DNA of 64,000 nt, from NCBI RefSeq assembly GCF_036084755.1, contig NZ_CP107968.1, positions 1,302,001-1,366,000 on the forward strand, in the 5' to 3' direction. Both the position numbers and the translations under genes were made by a program. This document shows positions 25,154 to 33,949 of this stretch, one piece after another. Within the stretch, counting starts at the first letter, position 1. Every line of letters starts with the position of its first letter. The notes under the pieces are model-generated. The model was not told where the DNA came from. It worked only from the letters and a program-made list of their open reading frames with translations, and did no database searches. This stretch comes from Streptomyces sp. NBC_00370 (GTDB lineage Bacteria > Actinomycetota > Actinomycetes > Streptomycetales > Streptomycetaceae).

Positions 25154-26203
25154 TCACCGGACGGCTGCGGATGACATCTCGGCCGCCTGGCGCAGGGCCT
25201 CGACCATGCTACCGGCCTCGGCGACGCCGGTGCCCGCGATGTCGAACGCGGTGCCGTGGTCAACTGAGGTGCGGATGACGGGCAGTCCGACCGTGAGATT
25301 GACGCCGGCCTCGATGCCGAGCACCTTCACCGGGCCGTGTCCCTGGTCGTGGTACATGGCCACGATCAGGTCGTAGTCGCCGCGGCCCGCGAGGAAGAAC
25401 GCGGTGTCGGCGGGGAGCGGACCGCGCGCGTCGATGCCGTCGGCGCGCAGGATCTCGATGGCGGGCACGATCTTCTCCTCCTCCTCGCCGTAGCCGAACA
25501 GGCCGTTCTCGCCGGCGTGCGGGTTGATGCCGCAGACCCCGATGACGGGTTCCGGCACGCCGGCCCGCACCATCGCCTGGTGGCCTCTGCGCACCGTGCG
25601 TTCCACGAGCCCCGGCTCGATGCGGTTGACCGCGTCGATCAGTCCGATGTGGGTGGTGACGTGAATGACCTTCACCTTGGGCGTCGACAGCATCATCGAC
25701 ACCTCCTTGACGCCGGTGAGATGGGCCAGCAGTTCGGTGTGCCCGGGGTAGAGGTGGCCCCCGGCGTGCAGCGCCTCCTTGTTGAGCGGCGCGGTGCAGA
25801 TGCCGTCGGCCCGTCCGCCCACGGCGAGTTCGGCCGCGACCCGTACGTAGTGGTACGCCGCGTCGCCCGCGACGGCGGACAGCCGGCCCCAGGGCAGGTC
25901 GGCGGGGAGCAGCCCCAGGTCGATGACGTTGACCCGGCCGGGGGTGAACTCGGCGTCCTCGGGCCCTTCGACGGGCACGATCTCGCAGTCGAGGCCCAGC
26001 AGCGCCGCTGCCTGGCGCAGCCGGCGCGCGTCGCCGACGACCACGGGCCGGCAGCGGGCCAGCGTGTCCGGGTCGAGCAGCGCGGGGACGATCACCTCGG
26101 GGCCGATTCCGGCACCGTCGCCCATGGTGACCGCGATGACGGGGAGCCGGGCGGTGTCGCTGCCGGTCTGCTGGGCGCTGTCGGCGGTCGGGCTTGCGTT
26201 CAC
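25154..26203 (-). CDS. pdxA2: PdxA2-type 4-phospho-acid-sugar (threonate/erythronate) dehydrogenase
   Basis: Member of the PdxA family, 349 residues, NAD-dependent. Motifs are AVTMGDGAGIGPEVI at the N-terminus, TAPLNKEAL, the metal histidines in YPGHTELLAHLTG and TTHIGL, and YHDQGHGPVKVLGIE with TSVDHGTAFDIAGTG. PdxA2 proteins paired with DUF1537 kinases oxidise 4-phospho-D-threonate or 4-phosphoerythronate, with decarboxylation to dihydroxyacetone phosphate; ordinary PdxA serves vitamin B6. Pairing with the adjacent kinase supports the catabolic role here. The GTG at 26203 overlaps the kinase stop (GTGA). Confidence 0.88.
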   Translation of the reverse strand: MNASPTADSAQQTGSDTARLPVIAVTMGDGAGIGPEVIVPALLDPDTLARCRPVVVGDARRLRQAAALLGLDCEIVPVEGPEDAEFTPGRVNVIDLGLLPADLPWGRLSAVAGDAAYHYVRVAAELAVGGRADGICTAPLNKEALHAGGHLYPGHTELLAHLTGVKEVSMMLSTPKVKVIHVTTHIGLIDAVNRIEPGLVERTVRRGHQAMVRAGVPEPVIGVCGINPHAGENGLFGYGEEEEKIVPAIEILRADGIDARGPLPADTAFFLAGRGDYDLIVAMYHDQGHGPVKVLGIEAGVNLTVGLPVIRTSVDHGTAFDIAGTGVAEAGSMVEALRQAAEMSSAAVR

Positions 26204-27480
26204 AGGGCTTCTCCTTGCGGTACGGGGTGGGGCCGGAGGCCGGGGCGGAGCGTGCGGACGATCCGCAGCAGCGAGTCGGCGTCGCCGAAGCTGCCCGGCC
26301 GGGTGACGACCGAGCGGCCGTCGGCCGTGGCGCTGTGCACGGCGCCGTGCTGGATCTGTCCGAGGGGGAAGAGCTGGGTGACGCCGAGGGCGTCGAGGAC
26401 CCGGCGGGCGGTCTCGCCGCCGGTCAGTACGAGATCGGCGGTGACGGGCGGGCCGACCGCGGCCAGGGCGGCCACGGTCCTGGCGAGGCCGGCCACCAGG
26501 GCGCGCGCGGTGCCCGGCCGAATGCCGCCGCTCCCGTCGATGCTGAGGACCGTGACCCAGCCGGGTGCGACGCCGGGCAGGACGGGCGCGCCCGCAGGTG
26601 CGCCGAGGGTGTCGGGCGGGAGCGCGATGTGGTGCGCGCCGACGGCGGTGAGTTGCGCGATCTGCGCAACGGCGGTGGGTTCGGCCGTGCCGACCACCAC
26701 GAGCAGCGGCCGAACCCGCCCGCCCACGAGTACGGGTGACGGCGCGTCAGGGCTGTCCGTGAGCCGTCCGACGGCGGCGGCGAGGCCGCCCGTCCCCATC
26801 AGCCGTACGCCGGGGCCGCAGCGGGCTGCGGCGCGGACGACCGCGTCGAGGTCGGCGTCGCTCTCGCCGTCGCAGACGGGCGTGCGACCGTCGGCGACGA
26901 GGGTGCGGAGCCGCTGACGCAGCTGTTCGGCCGGGCCTCTGACCACGGCGAGCGGGACGACCTCGGCGCGGATGCCGGTGTCCCGGGCCGTCCGGCCGAG
27001 CGCCTCGGCGACGGAGCGCGGCGGCGGTGCGCTCTCGGCGCGCCAGGCGTCCGTCTCGTGCAGCGGGGTGCCGTGCAGATGGACGACGCCGCCGCGTGCG
27101 GTGCGGCCGACGGCGGGCAGCGCGGTGGCGATGACCAGCCCTTCGGCGCCGTGGGCGAAGGCGGCGGCCTCCGCGGCGAGATTGCCCCGCAGCAGCGAGT
27201 CGGTCTTCTTCAGGACCAGGGTGTCCGGTGCGCCGACGGCCGCGCCGAGCCCGGCCAGGGCGGCCGCCACCGTCCCGTGCGCCTCGTCCGCCGAGAGGTG
27301 GCGGGTGTCGAGGTCGAGGACGACGGCCTCGCCTTCGGCGGGCGCGGGCGCGGCGGCGGGCCCGAGGACGACCGTGCTGCGGATCCGCAGCAGGGCGGCC
27401 GTCTCGGCGGCTCCGGACAGGTCGTCCGCCAGCGCGATGACGCGGTCGGGCGGACGTATGCCGTCGCTGTTCGGGGACAC
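26200..27480 (-). CDS. DUF1537 four-carbon acid-sugar kinase (DtnK/OtnK-like)
   Basis: Kinase of 426 residues. The N-terminal domain (about 1-215) begins VIALADDLSGAAETAALL, the family substrate motif, and has LVLKKTDSLLRGNLAAE; the C-terminal nucleotide domain (about 245-425) has LLVVVGTAEPTA and the glycine loop LTGGETARRVLDALG. DUF1537 kinases phosphorylate D-threonate, erythronate or related acids at C4. Exact substrate is not readable. GTG at 27480 has GAGGAG about 11 nt upstream. It is the first gene of the leftward operon, divergent from the transporter operon. Confidence 0.88.
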   Translation of the reverse strand: MSPNSDGIRPPDRVIALADDLSGAAETAALLRIRSTVVLGPAAAPAPAEGEAVVLDLDTRHLSADEAHGTVAAALAGLGAAVGAPDTLVLKKTDSLLRGNLAAEAAAFAHGAEGLVIATALPAVGRTARGGVVHLHGTPLHETDAWRAESAPPPRSVAEALGRTARDTGIRAEVVPLAVVRGPAEQLRQRLRTLVADGRTPVCDGESDADLDAVVRAAARCGPGVRLMGTGGLAAAVGRLTDSPDAPSPVLVGGRVRPLLVVVGTAEPTAVAQIAQLTAVGAHHIALPPDTLGAPAGAPVLPGVAPGWVTVLSIDGSGGIRPGTARALVAGLARTVAALAAVGPPVTADLVLTGGETARRVLDALGVTQLFPLGQIQHGAVHSATADGRSVVTRPGSFGDADSLLRIVRTLRPGLRPHPVPQGEAL

Positions 27481-27555
27481 GGGTGCGGTTCTCTCCTCGG
27501 GTGACCGGGACGGCGGACCTGACGGACCGCCTCGGCGGCTGATGATGGCACACCT

Positions 27556-27618
27556 TGCGCGAAATGCGCGAGACCCCTTGCGCGAAACACGCAATCGTGC
27601 GACGTTTTGCGCCGCGAC
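27556..27618. promoter_or_regulatory. Candidate DeoR operator: TTGCGCGAAA repeats
   Basis: TTGCGCGAAA occurs twice as a direct repeat (27556-27565 and 27579-27588, 23 bp apart), with the related TGCGCGA at 27566-27572 and TTTGCGCCGCGA at 27607-27618. The second copy also forms an inverted repeat TTGCG-7 nt-CGCAA (27579-27595). It lies in the 208-bp divergent gap between the kinase and the binding-protein genes, where a single DeoR site could control both operons. Confidence 0.6.
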
Positions 27619-27688
27619 AACCTGCCGCCCCCGACACACCGGGCGGCGGTCCGAGCCAGTCGCGTCCAAGAACCCGAGAAGGTCAACG

Positions 27689-29263
27689 ATGACCCGTACT
27701 CCCCTGAGTGAGACGCTCAGCCGTCGCACCCTGCTGCAGTGGGGCGCGGCCGGCGGAGCCGCGATCACGCTCGGCCCGCTCACCGCGTGTGCCGGGCCCA
27801 CCGGCGCCCCCGGGCCCGGCACGCTGACGCTGGGCCTGAACCGCTCGCTGGTCAGCCTCGACAACAAGCTCAACCAGTTCGACGCGGCGGTGACCGTACA
27901 GCGCGCCGTCCGGCAGACCCTGACCCGCATCGGGCCCGGTATGAAGACCCAGCTGGTCCTCGCCGACCGGTTCGAGATGACCGGGCCCACCGTCTGGGAC
28001 GTCCGGCTGCGCGCCGGGGTCCGTTACTCCGACGGCAGCCCGGTCACCGTCACCGATGTCTCCACCGCCCTGACCATGTACGGCAAGGTCAACGGCTCGT
28101 TCCTGCTCGGGCTCTTCCCCGAGCTGCCCACCGTCGAGGCCACCGGGGCCCGCACCTTCCGGCTGCACACCAAGAAGCCGGTGCCGGTGCTGGATCTGCT
28201 GATGGCCAACATCCACATCACGCCCGCCAAGGCGAACCGGCCGGAGGAACTCAGCTCCGGGATCGGCTCAGGCCCCTACAAGGTGCTCAGCGCGAACGGC
28301 GGCGCCGGTGAGTACACCCTCGGCCGCAACCCCCACTACTGGGGGAAGCCGCCCGCCGTCGAGAACGTGCGGGTGCGATTCGTACCCGAGGAGTCCAGCC
28401 GGGTCGTCGCGATCCGCAGCGGCGAACTCGACGTGATCGACACGCTCACGCCCGACTCGGCAGAACAGCTCCAGGGGCTGCCGGGCGTCACCCTCGAAGA
28501 GACCGCCGGCACCCGGCTGTGCGTGCTGTTCTACAACTTCCGCAAGCCCAAGGGCCACCCGCTCGCCGACCCCCGGGTCCGCAAGGCCCTCACGTACGCC
28601 ATTGACGGCAAGGCCCTGGTACGCGACGTCCTGACCGGCTCGGCCGAGCAGACCGACGGGGTCGTCCCGCTGGCCCTCCAGGGCGCGATACGCACCGGCT
28701 CGTACGCCTTCGACCCCGGCCTGGCCCGCAAGACACTGCGGACGCTCGGCGCCGACGGGCTCAAGGTGAAGATCATCTGGGAGTCCGGCGAGTTCGCCGC
28801 CGACGCGTCCGTGATGGAGGCCGTCCTCTCGATGCTGGGGGACGTCGGGGTCCGTGCCACGCTCCAGGAGTTCGAGCCGGGCGGCGACATCCTCAAGTGG
28901 CGCCAGGGCCGCGGCGGCGACTGGGACATCATCGGCAACGGCTTCGGCAACCCCACCGGGCTCGCGCTGACCACCCTGCAAGGTCTCTACGGCGGCACGC
29001 CCGCCAAGGAGCGCACCGGCGACGCGTTCATGGGATATGTGAAGCCGGACATCGAACAGGCCCTGTCGGCCGCGGCCCAGGAGGTCGACCCGGCCGAGCG
29101 CACCACCCGCCTCGGCGACGTGCAGCGCGCCATCTGGGACACCTGGCCGTGTCTGTGGGCCTTCGCGCCGAAGACCCTGCTCGCGCGCCGCGACCGGGTG
29201 GCCGGGCTCGATCTGCTCCCGATCAACTCCTACGACCTGTCCGCAGTGCGGCTGGGGGGCTGA
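27689..29263 (+). CDS. Family 5 extracellular solute-binding lipoprotein
   Basis: Binding protein of 524 residues for a peptide/nickel/opine-type ABC importer. The N-terminus has a twin-arginine motif SRRTLLQ (R12, R13) and a lipobox LTAC with the lipidated cysteine at C34, so it is likely Tat-exported and membrane-anchored. The SBP_bac_5 body shows WDVRLRAGVRYSDGSPVTVTDV and PVPVLDLLMANIHITP and GSGPYKVLSANGG. Oligopeptide-type binding proteins also carry sugars and opines; the locus suggests a conjugate or oligomer containing an acid sugar. First gene of the rightward operon; a GAGAAGG site precedes the ATG. Confidence 0.9.
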   Translation: MTRTPLSETLSRRTLLQWGAAGGAAITLGPLTACAGPTGAPGPGTLTLGLNRSLVSLDNKLNQFDAAVTVQRAVRQTLTRIGPGMKTQLVLADRFEMTGPTVWDVRLRAGVRYSDGSPVTVTDVSTALTMYGKVNGSFLLGLFPELPTVEATGARTFRLHTKKPVPVLDLLMANIHITPAKANRPEELSSGIGSGPYKVLSANGGAGEYTLGRNPHYWGKPPAVENVRVRFVPEESSRVVAIRSGELDVIDTLTPDSAEQLQGLPGVTLEETAGTRLCVLFYNFRKPKGHPLADPRVRKALTYAIDGKALVRDVLTGSAEQTDGVVPLALQGAIRTGSYAFDPGLARKTLRTLGADGLKVKIIWESGEFAADASVMEAVLSMLGDVGVRATLQEFEPGGDILKWRQGRGGDWDIIGNGFGNPTGLALTTLQGLYGGTPAKERTGDAFMGYVKPDIEQALSAAAQEVDPAERTTRLGDVQRAIWDTWPCLWAFAPKTLLARRDRVAGLDLLPINSYDLSAVRLGG

Positions 29264-29266
29264 GCC

Positions 29267-30196
29267 GTGCCGATGTATCTGGCCCGCCGTGTCGGGCAGA
29301 GCCTGCTGACCGTATTTCTGACCCTGTCCGCCGTCTTCGTGCTCGTACGGCTCGCCCCGGGCGACCCGGCCGCCGCCTACGCGGGACCTTCCGCCACCAC
29401 CGCCGACCTGGCGCACATCCGCGCGCAGTTCGGCCTCGACAAGCCGATGATCACGCAGTACGGCATCTTCCTGCGCGACCTGGTCACCGGGGATCTGGGC
29501 ACGAGTTACTCGTTCCACTCCCCGGCGCTCCAGGTCGTGCTGGACCGCATGCCGTACACGCTCACCCTGTCCGTAGCCGCGATCATCGTGACCGTCGTCG
29601 TCGGTGTCCCGCTCGGCGTCTGGATGGCCCGCAGGGCGGACACCAGCCGCGAGGTCGGCGCCAACGTACTGACCATCGCCGGGCAGTCCATGCCGGACTT
29701 CTGGACGGGCGTGATGCTGCTGACCGTCTTCGCCGTCCTGATCCCGGTACTGCCCGCGTCCGGATTCACGTCGTGGAGCGGTCTGATCCTGCCCACCGTG
29801 ACCGTCGCCATCCTGCAACTGGCGCTCGTCTCCCGGCTCGTACGGCGCGAGATGACAACAGCCCTCGCCTCTCCCTACATCACGGTCGCCCGTTCGCGCG
29901 GTGTCGGTGAATCCGCGCTGACCTGGCGCTACGCGCTCGGCAACTCGGGGGTGCCGCTGCTCACCGCGATCGGCACCCGGTTCGCCGCGATGCTCAACGG
30001 CGTGGTGGTGGTCGAAGTCGTCTTCGGCTGGCCCGGCGTCGGCTCCCTCGTCGTACGCGCCCTGGAGACCCGCGACTACCCGCTCATCCAGGCCACCGTG
30101 CTCGTCACAGCGACCCTCGCGATCCTCGTCCAACTCCTTGTCGACCTGGCCTATCCGCTGCTCGACCCGCGGGTACGTCTCGGAAAGGCGGCCTGA
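29267..30196 (+). CDS. ABC importer permease (DppB/OppB-like)
   Basis: Membrane subunit of 309 residues with six predicted helices. The start YLARRVGQSLLTVFLTLSAVFVLVRLAPGDPA and FGLDKPMITQYGIFLRDLVTGDLGTSY are hallmarks of DppB/OppB. The EAA loop region is ARSRGVGESALTWRYALGNS. GTG at 29267 lies 3 bp after the binding-protein stop; ATG at 29273 is an alternative. It pairs with the next permease to form the channel. Confidence 0.93.
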   Translation: MPMYLARRVGQSLLTVFLTLSAVFVLVRLAPGDPAAAYAGPSATTADLAHIRAQFGLDKPMITQYGIFLRDLVTGDLGTSYSFHSPALQVVLDRMPYTLTLSVAAIIVTVVVGVPLGVWMARRADTSREVGANVLTIAGQSMPDFWTGVMLLTVFAVLIPVLPASGFTSWSGLILPTVTVAILQLALVSRLVRREMTTALASPYITVARSRGVGESALTWRYALGNSGVPLLTAIGTRFAAMLNGVVVVEVVFGWPGVGSLVVRALETRDYPLIQATVLVTATLAILVQLLVDLAYPLLDPRVRLGKAA

Positions 30197-30199
30197 GCC

Positions 30200-31093
30200 A
30201 TGAGTGCCACCCTCACCCGGCCGAGCGCGGTCACGCCGCGCCAACTGGCCCGCGCCACCGCGACCCGGCAACAGCGCGCCGCACACGTCAAGCTGTGGGC
30301 GGGCGCGGTCTGCACCGTGATCGTCGCCCTGCCCGTGGCGCTCGCCGGAGTGCTGCCGCTGCCCGCGGCCGACGCGCAGGACCTGTCGGCGCGCCGGCTG
30401 GCCCCCTTCACCGACGGGCATGTCTTCGGCACCGACCAGCTCGGCCGCGACCTGCTCTCCCGTGTCCTGCACGGCGGGCAGGTGTCCCTGACGGTCGGTC
30501 TGCTCGCCGTGCTCGTCTCCGGCGTCATCGGCCTGGTGGCGGGGTCGGCCGCCGGCTACTTCGGCGGCTGGGTCGACGCGGTCGTCTCCCGCGTGCTCGA
30601 AGCGCAGCTGGCCCTGCCGCTGCTGATGATGCTGCTCCTGGTGGTGGCCCTCTTCGGGCCCTCCGTCACCGTCATCACCTGCGTGATCGCGGTGGCGCAG
30701 TGGCCCGAGGTCGCCCGGCTGACCCGCTCCCTGGTGCTCGTCGAGCGGGAGAAGCCGTACGTGGCCGCCGCCCGGGTGCTGGGGCTGCGCAACTGGTCGA
30801 TCCTCGGCCGGCACATCGTGCCCAACATCATCCGCCCCGCCAGCCTGGTCATCCTGCTGCTGCTCGCCCAGGCCGTCCTGCTGGAGAGCGCCCTGAGCTT
30901 CCTCGGCGCCGGACCGCAGCGGCCCTTCGCGACCTGGGGCCGCATCATCTCCGACGGACAGGACTACCTGACCACCTCGTGGTGGCTGGTGACCCTGCCA
31001 GGACTGGTCATCGCGCTGCTGGTCGTCGGGGTCAACCTGATGGGTGACGGGCTGCGCGACCGCACCCGCACCCGCACCACGAAGGGAGCCTGA
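30200..31093 (+). CDS. ABC importer permease (DppC/OppC-like)
   Basis: Second channel subunit, 297 residues. It has a cytoplasmic N-terminus, one early helix (AGAVCTVIVALPVALAGVL), the DppC hallmark HVFGTDQLGRDLLSRVLHGGQVSL, and the EAA loop AARVLGLRNWSILGRHIVPN. It starts 3 bp after the first permease. The C-terminal DRTRTRTTKGA tail is hydrophilic. Confidence 0.93.
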   Translation: MSATLTRPSAVTPRQLARATATRQQRAAHVKLWAGAVCTVIVALPVALAGVLPLPAADAQDLSARRLAPFTDGHVFGTDQLGRDLLSRVLHGGQVSLTVGLLAVLVSGVIGLVAGSAAGYFGGWVDAVVSRVLEAQLALPLLMMLLLVVALFGPSVTVITCVIAVAQWPEVARLTRSLVLVEREKPYVAAARVLGLRNWSILGRHIVPNIIRPASLVILLLLAQAVLLESALSFLGAGPQRPFATWGRIISDGQDYLTTSWWLVTLPGLVIALLVVGVNLMGDGLRDRTRTRTTKGA

Positions 31094-31096
31094 GCC

Positions 31097-32053
31097 ATGA
31101 CCGGCACACCGGTGTCCGAACGTCCCGACACCACCGACGCACCGCTCCTCGACGTGGCGGGGCTGCAGATCGAACTGGTCACCCCGCACGGCGTGGTGCG
31201 CGCCGTCGACGGTGTCGACTTCACCGTGCGGCAGGGCGAGACCGTGACCCTCATCGGCGAGTCGGGGTCGGGCAAGTCGACCACGGCCATGGGGGTGCTG
31301 CGGCTGCTGCCCGACGGACTCGCCGTCATGTCCGGCAGCGTCCGTATCACCGGAACGGACGTGATCGCGGAGCCCGGCGCGGTACGGCGGCTGCGCGGCC
31401 GTACCGTCTCGCTCGTCCCGCAGGACCCGATGACGGCGCTGAGCCCGGTCCACACGATCGGGCGCCAGCTCGGCGACGCCGTACGGCTGCGGCATCCGGA
31501 GCTGTCCAGGGCCGAGGCCAGGGAGCGGGGCACCGAGCTGCTGGCGCGGGTGCACATCCCGCGCCCGGAGACCCGCTGGAAGGCGTATCCGCACCAGTTC
31601 TCCGGCGGCATGCTGCAGCGCGTCCTGATCGCCGTCGCACTCGCCGCCGAACCGCGGCTGCTCGTCGCCGACGAGCCGACGTCGGCGCTGGACGCCACCG
31701 TCCAGGCGAGCGTGCTGGGGCTGCTGATGGAGCTCCAGGAGCGCACCGGCATCGGCATACTGATGATCACGCACGATCTGGGGGTGGCCAGGATGGTCTC
31801 CGACCGGATCCATGTGATGCGGGAGGGCCGGTTCGTCGAGTCGGGCACGGCGGAGCAGATCGTCGAGTCCCCCGTCGAGCGGTACACCCGTGATCTGCTG
31901 GCCGCCGTGCCGCGCCTCGGCCCCTGGGACGAGGACGGCCGGAGCACGCCCGGAGCCGGGACAGCCACCGGCAGCGGCTCAGGGACCAGCACCGGCACCG
32001 GCACCGGCACCGGCACCGGCACCGACATCGCAGCGCAGGGAGCAGCCCGGTGA
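31097..32053 (+). CDS. ABC importer ATPase (DppD/OppD-like)
   Basis: First ATPase of the importer, 318 residues. Walker A is GESGSGKSTT, signature FSGGMLQRV, Walker B LLVADEPTSALD, switch histidine in MITHDLGVARMVSD. The usual OppD C-terminal iron-sulfur cysteines are absent; the last 40 residues are instead a Gly/Ser/Thr-rich tail coded by an ACCGGC hexanucleotide repeat. It is coupled to the second ATPase by a GTGA overlap. Confidence 0.92.
   Translation: MTGTPVSERPDTTDAPLLDVAGLQIELVTPHGVVRAVDGVDFTVRQGETVTLIGESGSGKSTTAMGVLRLLPDGLAVMSGSVRITGTDVIAEPGAVRRLRGRTVSLVPQDPMTALSPVHTIGRQLGDAVRLRHPELSRAEARERGTELLARVHIPRPETRWKAYPHQFSGGMLQRVLIAVALAAEPRLLVADEPTSALDATVQASVLGLLMELQERTGIGILMITHDLGVARMVSDRIHVMREGRFVESGTAEQIVESPVERYTRDLLAAVPRLGPWDEDGRSTPGAGTATGSGSGTSTGTGTGTGTGTDIAAQGAAR
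31991..32023 (+). repeat. ACCGGC hexanucleotide microsatellite inside the ATPase gene
   Basis: Five and a half tandem copies of ACCGGC encode a Thr-Gly run in the C-terminal tail. Being a 6-nt unit, length changes keep the reading frame, so tail length can vary without breaking the coupled downstream start. Confidence 0.9.
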
Positions 32054-32880
32054 GCACACCACTGTTGTCCGTCGAGAACCTCACCGTCGAGTACGCCACC
32101 CGGCAGGGGCCCTTCCGGGCCGTGGACGACGTCTCGTTCACCCTGGAGCGCGGCGGCCGGCTCGCGGTCGTCGGCGAGTCGGGGTCCGGCAAGTCCACCC
32201 TCGCCCGTGCGCTGGTCCGGCTGCTGAAGCCGGCCTCCGGCCGGATCCTGCTGGACGGCGAGGATCTGGCGGCCCTGCCCGAGCGGCGGCTGCGCCCGCT
32301 GCGCCACCGGGTGCAGATGGTCTTCCAGGACCCGTACGGCTCGCTCGATCCCCATCTGAGCGCCCAGGACATCGTCGCCGAGCCGCTGAGGCTGGCCGGG
32401 GTCCGGGACAAGGCGGAGCGGGCCAGGCGCGCCGCCGTCCTCATCGACAGGGTCGGCCTGCCGGCGGCGGCGCTGCACCGCCGCCCGCCCGAGTTCTCCG
32501 GTGGCCAGCGCCAGCGCATCGGTATCGCCAGGGCGCTCGCCTCCAGCCCCGAACTGCTGGTGTGCGACGAGGCGACATCGGCCCTCGACGTGTCGGTCCA
32601 GGCCCAAGTGCTTGACCTGCTCCGGGAGTTGCAGGCCGAGACCGGGATCGCGTATCTCGTCATCGCGCACAACCTCGGCGTCGTACGGGAGATCAGCACC
32701 GATGTGGTGGTGCTGCGCGCGGGGCGGATCGTGGAGACGGGACCGACCGCCGACGTGCTCGCCGCGCCCGCCGACCCGTACACCAGGGCGCTGCGCCGCG
32801 CCTCCCTCGACCCCGTGGCGATCAAGGGCCGCAAGCCGCGCGCCCTGCTCACCGCCGTACCGGAAGGAACCACCCAGTGA
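32050..32880 (+). CDS. ABC importer ATPase (DppF/OppF-like)
   Basis: Second ATPase, 276 residues. Walker A GESGSGKSTL, Q-loop QMVFQDPYGSLDP, signature FSGGQRQRIGIARAL, Walker B LLVCDEATSALD and switch histidine in VIAHNLGVVREI. The OppF marker QDPYGSLDP is present. GTG at 32050 overlaps the previous stop. It completes a five-component importer. Confidence 0.93.
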   Translation: MSTPLLSVENLTVEYATRQGPFRAVDDVSFTLERGGRLAVVGESGSGKSTLARALVRLLKPASGRILLDGEDLAALPERRLRPLRHRVQMVFQDPYGSLDPHLSAQDIVAEPLRLAGVRDKAERARRAAVLIDRVGLPAAALHRRPPEFSGGQRQRIGIARALASSPELLVCDEATSALDVSVQAQVLDLLRELQAETGIAYLVIAHNLGVVREISTDVVVLRAGRIVETGPTADVLAAPADPYTRALRRASLDPVAIKGRKPRALLTAVPEGTTQ

Positions 32881-33878
32881 CCACCGGCACCGACTCCACC
32901 GTCGGGTCCATCGAACTGCCGCAGGTGCCTGCCCCGCTGTCCCGTCTGGTGCTCGGCACCATGACCTTCGGCGACACCGTCGACGCGGCGGGCGCCGCCG
33001 CGATGCTGGACACCGCGCTGGACGCGGGCCTCACCGGCGTCGACACCGCCAACGGCTACGCGGGCGGCGCCAGCGAACGCATCCTCGCCGGTCTGCTGCC
33101 GGGGCGGCGCGAGCGGATCGTGCTCGCCACGAAGGCCGGCATCCCGCACCCGGACCAGGGCGACCACGCGCCGCTGTCGGCCGCCGGGTTGCGGGCCGCA
33201 CTGGAGGGCAGCCTGAAGCGACTCGGCACCGACCGGGTCGACCTGTTCTATCTGCACCAGCCCGACCGGGCCACACCGCTCGCCGAAACCCTCGGCACGG
33301 TCGCCGAGTTCGTCGCCGAGGGGAAGGTGCGCGCGCTCGGCGTCTCCAACTTCGCCGCCTGGCGGATCGCCGAACTGGTCCGCACCGCCGACGAGGTGGG
33401 CGCGCCCCGGCCGGTCGTCGCGCAGCAGCTGCACAATCTGCTGGCCCGCAGGATCGAGGAGGAGTACGTCGAGTACGCGGCGGACAGCGGGCTGCGCACG
33501 ATGGTCTACAACCCGCTCGGCGGCGGACTGCTCACCGGCAGGCACCGGTTCGCCGAGACGCCGTCGTCCGGCCGGTTCGGTGACTCCAAGCTCGCCGGGA
33601 TGTACCGGCAGCGCTACTGGGACGAGCGGCTGTTCGACGCCGTCGGACAGCTCACCACCATCGCCGAAGGGGCGGGGCTCGCGCTCACCGAACTGGCTCT
33701 GCGCTGGCTGCTGGGCCGTCCTTCGACCGACGCCCTGCTGCTGGGCGGCTCCAGCACCGCCCAGCTGACCGCCAACATCACGGCGGCCGCCGCCGGGCCG
33801 CTGCCCGCCGACGTGGCGGCCGCCTGTGACGAGGTGGGCCGGGCCCTGCGCGGACCGATGCCCGCCTACCACCGCTGA
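32877..33878 (+). CDS. Aldo/keto reductase
   Basis: NAD(P)H-dependent (beta/alpha)8-barrel reductase, 333 residues. The catalytic tetrad is complete: D56 and Y61 (VDTANGYAGG), K86 (LATKAG) and H127 (FYLHQPD). C-terminal NPLGGGLLTGRHR and the phosphate-binding region LLLGGSSTAQL match the YajO/Tas-like branch. It overlaps the ATPase stop (GTGA), so it is part of the importer operon and probably oxidises or reduces the imported compound or a fragment of it. The substrate is unknown. Confidence 0.9.
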   Translation: MTTGTDSTVGSIELPQVPAPLSRLVLGTMTFGDTVDAAGAAAMLDTALDAGLTGVDTANGYAGGASERILAGLLPGRRERIVLATKAGIPHPDQGDHAPLSAAGLRAALEGSLKRLGTDRVDLFYLHQPDRATPLAETLGTVAEFVAEGKVRALGVSNFAAWRIAELVRTADEVGAPRPVVAQQLHNLLARRIEEEYVEYAADSGLRTMVYNPLGGGLLTGRHRFAETPSSGRFGDSKLAGMYRQRYWDERLFDAVGQLTTIAEGAGLALTELALRWLLGRPSTDALLLGGSSTAQLTANITAAAAGPLPADVAAACDEVGRALRGPMPAYHR

Positions 33879-33949
33879 GCCCAGCGGCCGGTACCGAACC
33901 CCCCGCACCGACCCCCCACATCACACCCCGCAAGAAGGAGCACCTGCCC

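Noticed and set aside
28268..31813. 1181-residue reverse-strand open frame over the importer genes
   Set aside because: It is the antisense shadow of five coupled forward genes with clear families; the product is rich in Asp/Gly/His/Arg/Gln and matches nothing.
31991..32023. Short tandem repeats as a CRISPR array
   Set aside because: Six-base units without spacers inside a coding gene; no cas genes in the window.
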